From: Desulfurococcales archaeon
Lineage (GTDB): Archaea; Thermoproteota; Thermoprotei_A; Sulfolobales; Desulfurococcaceae
Direction of reading: 5' to 3'
Length of the DNA: 10,069 bases
Assembly: GCA_027028805.1 (NCBI GenBank)
Contig: JALVHX010000155.1
Coordinates: 1-10,069 of the forward strand
The position numbers and the translations under genes were made by a program. Positions 6,627-10,069 of this stretch are shown here, piece by piece. The notes below the pieces were generated by a model. That model was not told where the DNA came from. It did not search any database and saw only the letters and a list, made by a program, of their open reading frames with translations. Every line of letters begins with the position of its first letter. The stretch's first letter is position 1.

Positions 6627-6654
6627 AGGGATCCGGGAAAGCGGCGACGTGATC

Positions 6655-7773
6655 CTAGAGGACCCTGCCTCTCCACAGGATTCTCCCGCCGCGCGCCGCC
6701 CGCGCCGCTCCGGCGGATAGGATCATTCCCGCCAACGGGGCCGCGACGGCGTAGAGGAAGCTATACCTGTTCTGCAAGGCCCCGGATCGCATGGCCGTTG
6801 CCTGGGGGATGTATTGGGCCGCGGCGAGGAGCGCGGGGAACAGGGACCCGGTGTGGGCGGCGTATAATGCCTCGACGATGGGGAGGTAGAAGGATATCGC
6901 GGTTAGGATTGAGGCGGCGAATAGTTTTCCCCTACGCGTCCTAAGTATACGGGACAGCGCCTCCACGGTCTCCCTTATACCACCATACCACTCGGTCTCC
7001 ACGAGATCCGGGCCCCATATAACGGTTATCCTCTTACCCATTCTCTTCGCGATCCTGGCGAGCGCCTTGTCCTCTACGAGCTCGTTTCTCACCGCGGCGG
7101 GGCCGCCGAGCCCCATGTACGTCGCGCGCTCCACCGCCCAGCAGCATCCATAGAACCATGCCAGGCTCCTGCGGGGATCAAGGGCCTTGTCGAATCCCAG
7201 GAAGGCGTGGGAGAAGCCTGTTAGCAGGGTCTCGGCTAGGCGGCATCTCCTCGTTGGACACGAGAACCTGGGGGCTATTGAGGCTATACCGTGCGTGGCC
7301 TCTGCGCAGCCGGCCAGGATCGATAAGGCTCTCTCGTCGAGGAGCCTGGTGTCCGCGTCTATGAGGACGAGTATCCCGCCGCTCGACGCGCTGAGCCCGA
7401 GGCTGTATAGATACGGCTTCGGCGCCCAGCCCGCCGGGATCTCCTTGTTCCTTATGATGCGTAGGGGTAGGAGGGCGGCGTATTCCTCGGCGGCCCCCAC
7501 GGTATCGTCGCGCGAGTCATCGTCTATGACTATGACGTCTCTAAGCCTGGCATCCTTCTGCCGCGTCAGGCTCTCCAGGAGCCGTGGAAGAGTCTCGGCC
7601 GCGTTCCTCGCCGGTATGATCACTGATACCGGGGCGCGGGGCCTGTGTACGCATCTCCTCCTGTTCTCTACGAGCACGCGCACGCTATTATTAGATGATG
7701 ACGCGGCGGCGGCCCATACCGCGGCGTTGGCTATGGAGAGCGCGTGGAGGAGTAGCGGGGCCGCGGCCGTCAA
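6655..7773 (-). CDS. Membrane-associated family 2 glycosyltransferase
   Basis: The 372-residue protein has an N-terminal hydrophobic segment (about 5-24), a GT-A catalytic domain, and hydrophobic C-terminal segments at about 284-305, 309-325 and 338-357. Catalytic signatures are VSVIIPARN (49-57), VIDDDSRDDT (82-91), the metal-binding DAD at 139-141, and ELVEDKALA (231-239) as the likely general-base region. The segment AGWAPKP (114-120) resembles the CrtQ-like branch, whose members glycosylate lipid or carotenoid-type acceptors. It should use a nucleotide-activated sugar at the inner face of the membrane, probably on a lipid acceptor; donor and acceptor are unknown. It starts with TTG in a TTGA overlap with the stop codon of the HAD gene, and is the third gene of the apparent Fur-HAD-glycosyltransferase operon. 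The stop precedes the deoC promoter by about 30 bases. Confidence 0.85.
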   Translation of the reverse strand: MTAAAPLLLHALSIANAAVWAAAASSSNNSVRVLVENRRRCVHRPRAPVSVIIPARNAAETLPRLLESLTRQKDARLRDVIVIDDDSRDDTVGAAEEYAALLPLRIIRNKEIPAGWAPKPYLYSLGLSASSGGILVLIDADTRLLDERALSILAGCAEATHGIASIAPRFSCPTRRCRLAETLLTGFSHAFLGFDKALDPRRSLAWFYGCCWAVERATYMGLGGPAAVRNELVEDKALARIAKRMGKRITVIWGPDLVETEWYGGIRETVEALSRILRTRRGKLFAASILTAISFYLPIVEALYAAHTGSLFPALLAAAQYIPQATAMRSGALQNRYSFLYAVAAPLAGMILSAGAARAARGGRILWRGRVL

Positions 7774-8543
7774 GGCTTTTCTCCATCCTCTCCCTCAAGC
7801 CTCCTTATCTCGGCTAGTATGTCTAGGTATGATGTGGCGCAGGGGCTTGGATCCCCTGGCCGGCACCCGGTTCTCCACCCATAATATATTGTCTTCAGCC
7901 CAGCTCTACGGGCCGGCCTAATGTCTTGTTCAACGCTATCCCCTATATGTATGATCGATGACGGCTCCACGCCGAGGAGATCGGATAGCTCCCTGTAGAA
8001 AGATGGATCGCTCTTGGGGATCCCCACGAGCTGTGTACTATACACCAGGCTGAAGTAGCCGGAGGCATTGTTTATCTCAAGTATGCGGAGAGCAAGGTCA
8101 TGGGCCCATGTAGCGGTCGTTAATACCAGGGTGTAGCCGCTACCATGTAGGAGCTCGACAAGCCTGCGGGCGTCGCCGGGCATGGTGAAATACGAGGCCC
8201 TTCTCTCAATAAAAGCCCTGTACAGCTCCTCTAGTAGGACATGGTTCACCCGCACCCCTAGGCGGCGGAGGGTCTTGAGCAATATATATTTGTGCCAGAG
8301 CTCTCTCCGCGGCCCCATCCCCCTTATCCTGCAGGCCTCCTCGAGATACTTCTCCGCCAGCCTCCGGGGATCAATGCCAAGCTCCAAGCCCTTGCCGCGG
8401 AGAAGCCTCAGCACAGCCTCAAGGCTGCGATCAAGTGTTGTACGCGGCGAACCCTTCTCACAGCCGGGCTCCCAGAACAACGTGCACGCCATATCGAAGC
8501 TTATAACGGGCCCACGATACGCCGCGCCGCTACCCGGAGGCAT
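7770..8543 (-). CDS. HAD-superfamily hydrolase with a DxA motif I
   Basis: A haloacid dehalogenase-fold hydrolase of about 257 residues (numbers below use the 260-residue form beginning at GTG 8552). Motif I is SFDMACTLF with nucleophile D20. Motif II is LVLTTAT, with Thr145/146. Motif III is K180 in IPKSDP. Motif IV is GDSVEQD, with D205 and D210. The helical region between motifs I and II (about 35-130) is a C1-type cap, which suggests a small soluble phosphorylated substrate. The second Asp of the usual DxD motif is replaced by Ala22. I prefer ATG 8543 because GGTGGGGAG lies directly before it; GTG 8552 is the alternative. The start lies inside the end of the Fur-family gene, and the stop overlaps the glycosyltransferase start, so the three genes are probably one transcript. 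The reaction is not predictable: phosphatase, phosphonatase or dehalogenase-like activity are all conceivable. Confidence 0.82.
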   Translation of the reverse strand: MPPGSGAAYRGPVISFDMACTLFWEPGCEKGSPRTTLDRSLEAVLRLLRGKGLELGIDPRRLAEKYLEEACRIRGMGPRRELWHKYILLKTLRRLGVRVNHVLLEELYRAFIERRASYFTMPGDARRLVELLHGSGYTLVLTTATWAHDLALRILEINNASGYFSLVYSTQLVGIPKSDPSFYRELSDLLGVEPSSIIHIGDSVEQDIRPARRAGLKTIYYGWRTGCRPGDPSPCATSYLDILAEIRRLEGEDGEKP

Positions 8544-8958
8544 TCTCCCCACCCTCGCCGGCTCCTCCGTAAACTATCACGTTGACAAGTATCCGGTGCT
8601 CCTTAACCCCTATCCTATCCGCGACAACCCTGACTAGATCCGGTGCCTCCACATCCCTTATAGAGCCTGTCGATGCGTCTATAATGTTTAGATGCGGCCT
8701 CCTGTTAGCCTCGATCCTCGTCTTCCCCATCCAGTCGAACAGCTTTATGAGGCCTAGTTCCTCGAGCCTCTTAATAGTCGAGTATACTGTTGAGAAGCTT
8801 ATCGTGGGCATAACGGCCTGGGCGGCTGAATAGATCCTGTTTATAGATGGGTGCTCGTCGGCGTAGCGTATAATGGCGCGCACTATTATTATTCTCTGCG
8901 GAGTCATCTTCATCCCCGATCTCCTCAGCTTCTCCAGGAACTCGTGCTCGCTGATCAT
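8530..8958 (-). CDS. Fur/PerR-family transcriptional regulator lacking all cysteines
   Basis: The 142-residue protein has the family's N-terminal winged helix. TPQR is at 19-22, HPSINRIY at 36-43, and the recognition helix region ISFSTVYSTIKRLEELGLI at 53-71. A short dimerisation/metal domain with beta strands follows. Aligned by eye to Bacillus subtilis PerR, H36 matches H37, E83 matches D85, H89 matches H91, N91 replaces H93 and D102 matches D104. The structural-zinc cysteines are absent (D94 and T97 at those positions, no cysteine anywhere). Asp rather than Glu at 102 is the PerR-like choice. It is divergent from the DPSL gene across an AT-rich palindromic region, so it probably represses dpsL and perhaps itself in response to metal or peroxide; that is inference. 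The ATG at 8958 follows the purine-rich site GGGGAAGAG; a TTG one codon upstream is the alternative. Confidence 0.85.
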   Translation of the reverse strand: MISEHEFLEKLRRSGMKMTPQRIIIVRAIIRYADEHPSINRIYSAAQAVMPTISFSTVYSTIKRLEELGLIKLFDWMGKTRIEANRRPHLNIIDASTGSIRDVEAPDLVRVVADRIGVKEHRILVNVIVYGGAGEGGENASG

Positions 8959-9035
8959 CAACTCTTCCCCTGCCGAGTGCTTGTCGATGCAATGAGCGCC
9001 CGGCGGCTGTCTACATCGTCATAATAGCCTTAGGG

Positions 9036-9054
9036 CTTTAATTAAGATATAATC
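9036..9054 (-). promoter_or_regulatory. Probable promoter of the Fur-family operon
   Basis: On the minus strand GATTATATC runs into CTTAATTAAAG, a TATA-like AT-rich block that contains the palindrome TTAATTAA (9038-9045). It would give a leader of roughly 55-65 bases to ATG 8958. A weaker alternative, CTATTATG at 9020-9027, would give a shorter leader. Confidence 0.4.
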
Positions 9055-9084
9055 ACGGCCGCCCGCCCCACGTTATCCGAAAAC

Positions 9085-9124
9085 ATTATTAATTAGTAGT
9101 AATAATTATTTCTAATTAGAAATA
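9085..9124 (+). promoter_or_regulatory. Candidate Fur/PerR operator and core promoter region of dpsL
   Basis: Two inverted repeats stand side by side. The first is ATTATTA/TAATAAT (9085-9091 with 9100-9106) around an 8-base spacer. The second is the exact 18-bp palindrome TATTTCTAATTAGAAATA (9107-9124). TAATTAG occurs in both, 23 bases apart, about two helical turns. The AT-rich junction near 9100-9110 also serves best as the dpsL TATA region, since it is about 25 bases before a start site just upstream of the ribosome binding site. A dimer bound here would block promoter access. Binding by the adjacent Fur-family protein is inferred from position and the AT-rich dyads the family uses. Confidence 0.55.
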
Positions 9125-9132
9125 GGTTCTAT

Positions 9133-9149
9133 TGGAGGCGGTGTCTCCA
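9133..9149 (+). promoter_or_regulatory. dpsL ribosome binding site inside a small hairpin
   Basis: GGAGG at 9134-9138 and GGTG at 9140-9143 both match the archaeal anti-Shine-Dalgarno sequence ahead of ATG 9149. TGGAG (9133-9137) can pair with CTCCA (9145-9149), leaving GGTG in the loop. At the growth temperature of a hyperthermophile five base pairs would hold only weakly. Confidence 0.5.
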
Positions 9150-9703
9150 TGGCTAGGAAAAACGTAGAGCTACTAAGGCAAGCGGGCATAGATGTCGACA
9201 AGCTTGTTGATATGCTTGTGAAGGCCGCTGCCGCGGAGTTCACGACATACTATTACTACACAATACTCAGAAACCATGCCTCCGGCCTAGAGGGAGAAGC
9301 TATCAAGGAGATAATAGAGGACGCGAGGATAGAGGACAGGAACCACTTCGAGGCACTTGTGCCGCGCATATATGAGCTCGGCGGATCCCTTCCAAACAAC
9401 CTCGCCGAGTTCATTGCGAAAGCCGCATGCATGGATGCCAGGCTCCCAGAGAACCCTACTATAGAGAATATATTGAAGGTTCTTCTAGAAGCCGAGAGAT
9501 GCGCCGTCGGGGTCTACACGGAGATATGCAGGTACACTCATGGAAGAGATCCCAGGACATACGACTTAGCCCTAGCAATACTCCACGAGGAAATAGAGCA
9601 TGAGGCATGGTTCGAGGAGCTCCTCACAGGCAAGCCCTCCGGCCACTATAAGAGAAGACGCCCCGGAGAAAGCCCGTATGTATCCAAGTTCCTCCACACC
9701 TAG
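9149..9703 (+). CDS. dpsL: Dps-like ferritin (DPSL, thioferritin)
   Basis: A 184-residue four-helix ferritin-like protein. Candidate di-iron ligands are E30 in helix A, D63 (or E62) with H66 in [10 protein letters not shown]114/E116 in [12 protein letters not shown], and E148 with H151 in HEEIEHEAW. This is the bacterioferritin-like pattern that distinguishes DPSL from classical Dps, whose iron site lies between subunits. Cysteines C94, C118 and C127 fit the family's cysteine feature beside the metal site, which gives the name thioferritin. The Sulfolobus solfataricus DPSL forms a 12-subunit cage, uses H2O2 to oxidise Fe(II), and is induced by oxidative stress; the length is close to that protein. 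The role here should be iron sequestration and protection from peroxide. ATG 9149 has strong ribosome binding sites, an 18-bp palindrome just upstream, and a divergent Fur/PerR-type regulator. It appears to be transcribed alone, ending at a T run. Confidence 0.92.
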   Translation: MARKNVELLRQAGIDVDKLVDMLVKAAAAEFTTYYYYTILRNHASGLEGEAIKEIIEDARIEDRNHFEALVPRIYELGGSLPNNLAEFIAKAACMDARLPENPTIENILKVLLEAERCAVGVYTEICRYTHGRDPRTYDLALAILHEEIEHEAWFEELLTGKPSGHYKRRRPGESPYVSKFLHT

Positions 9704-9860
9704 CGTCCCAGGGAAAAGCTGCTAGAAACCACGAGCGCATAATGCTTCTATAAACCAGCCGCCAAGACCATTGTCTCCTACACACACCACGCCTTTTTTT
9801 CGGAGAAGACTTCTGTTCCCTGAGCCCCCTTATGGTATTGCTTAAAGCCTATGGCCGCGG
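9704..9860. other. Gap between convergent genes, no gene seen
   Basis: Apart from the T-run terminator, the gap holds a TATA-like string (TTCTATAAACC, about 9745-9757) not followed by any reading frame, and a short palindrome AGAAG/CTTCT around 9803-9813. No RNA gene is recognisable. Confidence 0.4.
9794..9800 (+). terminator. T-run terminator of dpsL
   Basis: Seven consecutive T on the plus strand about 90 bases after the dpsL stop codon, in the gap between convergent genes. This fits the T-rich termination signals of archaea; no strong stem precedes it. Confidence 0.5.
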
Positions 9861-10069
9861 CTATCCCTTTATCCTCGGCCTTGGGAGGCATCCTCTGCAG
9901 AGTGCTTTTATCTTGTCGTCGGCCGAGCACTCGATGCATCTAGGGGTTGAGCATTTTAGGGGTATGTAGAGGTTTCCGGGTATTCTGCCGTAGCTTATGC
10001 TGTACTCCTGTATCCCTCTTTTCCTGAAGAAGTGCTCGAGGGTGACTATGATCTCTGCGGTCGACGAGG
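9861..10069 (-). CDS. C-terminal fragment of a cysteine-rich, probably zinc-binding protein, family not recognised
   Basis: On the minus strand a frame enters from the right edge (first full codon at 10067) and runs 68 codons to a TAG at 9861-9863; the N-terminus lies outside the window. The visible part contains TAEIIVTLEHFFRKRG, then YSISYGRIPGNLYIP. It ends with a cysteine cluster C39-x4-C44-x2-C47 and C57-x2-C60 (numbered from the first visible codon), followed by a basic tail LPRPRIKG. Four of the cysteines form two CxxC pairs spaced for a zinc ribbon or zinc finger. Codon use (ATA, AGG, AGA) matches the neighbours, so I take it as a real gene rather than a chance frame. Family and function are unknown; a nucleic-acid or protein-interaction role is a guess. 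It is convergent with dpsL. Confidence 0.65.
   Translation of the reverse strand, partial: SSTAEIIVTLEHFFRKRGIQEYSISYGRIPGNLYIPLKCSTPRCIECSADDKIKALCRGCLPRPRIKG

Noticed and set aside
6584..6676. Longer N-terminus for deoC starting at 6676
   Set aside because: It would overlap the end of the glycosyltransferase gene and run through the TATA element. The added residues are unlike the aldolase family, and ATG 6583 fits the promoter spacing.
7187..7921. Plus-strand frame of 244 codons opposite the glycosyltransferase and HAD genes
   Set aside because: It is antisense to two genes with intact catalytic motifs. The translation is low-complexity in Ser/Arg/Ala and has no recognisable domain.
6655..8543. 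HAD plus glycosyltransferase as a mannosylglycerate (mpgS/mpgP-type) compatible-solute pathway
   Set aside because: The glycosyltransferase is a membrane GT2 of the CrtQ-like type and the HAD has a C1 cap and a DxA motif; neither matches the soluble synthase and MPGP-type phosphatase of that pathway.
9745..9757. TATA-like string after dpsL as the promoter of a small RNA
   Set aside because: The T-run terminator follows within about 40 bases, leaving space for only a very short transcript, and no conserved structure is visible.

Overview
The window looks like chromosomal DNA from a GC-rich hyperthermophilic crenarchaeon, most plausibly Desulfurococcales (for example the Pyrodictiaceae). This rests on heavy AGG/AGA and ATA codon use, archaeal TATA-type promoters, GGTG- and GGAG-type ribosome binding sites, frequent GTG/TTG starts, N-glycosylated surface proteins, and archaeal families: an Rnl3-type RNA ligase with its PIN-domain partner, and a DPSL thioferritin. 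The species cannot be named from the sequence alone. I see no insertion sequence, phage gene, CRISPR array, tRNA or rRNA.

Layout. (1) 1-1877, minus strand: a two-gene redox operon. It holds a fused [2Fe-2S]/FAD/NAD(P) oxidoreductase of the HcnAB / sarcosine oxidase alpha / dye-linked proline dehydrogenase alpha type, and a 2x[4Fe-4S] ferredoxin-like subunit running off the left edge. (2) 2056-3171, minus: a secreted, heavily N-glycosylated, C-terminally anchored surface protein of unknown function. (3) 3277-5281: a divergent pair, the PIN nuclease 'RNA ligase partner' on minus and the ATP-dependent RNA ligase on plus. The 184-bp space between them is rich in hairpins. (4) 5352-5828, plus: a small single-pass membrane protein. 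It meets deoC (deoxyribose-phosphate aldolase, 5825-6583, minus) tail to tail, and one CTAG supplies both stop codons. (5) 6655-8958, minus: an apparent operon in the order Fur-family regulator, HAD hydrolase, membrane glycosyltransferase, with overlapping gene ends. (6) 9149-9703, plus: DPSL, divergent from the Fur-family gene across an AT-rich regulatory region. (7) 9861 to the right edge, minus: the C-terminus of an unidentified cysteine-rich protein.

How the genes work together. The best-supported functional unit is the divergent Fur/PerR-like regulator and DPSL pair. The intergenic region holds an exact 18-bp palindrome at 9107-9124, plus a second inverted repeat at 9085-9106, beside the presumed dpsL promoter. 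The regulator has no cysteine at all, so it lacks the usual structural zinc site. It does keep the positions that align with the oxidisable histidines and the discriminating Asp of Bacillus subtilis PerR. The reasonable inference is a peroxide/iron-responsive switch for iron storage and antioxidant defence. The second unit is the RNA ligase and PIN partner, an RNA repair/processing pair whose substrates are unknown. Its structured intergenic space deserves a direct look.
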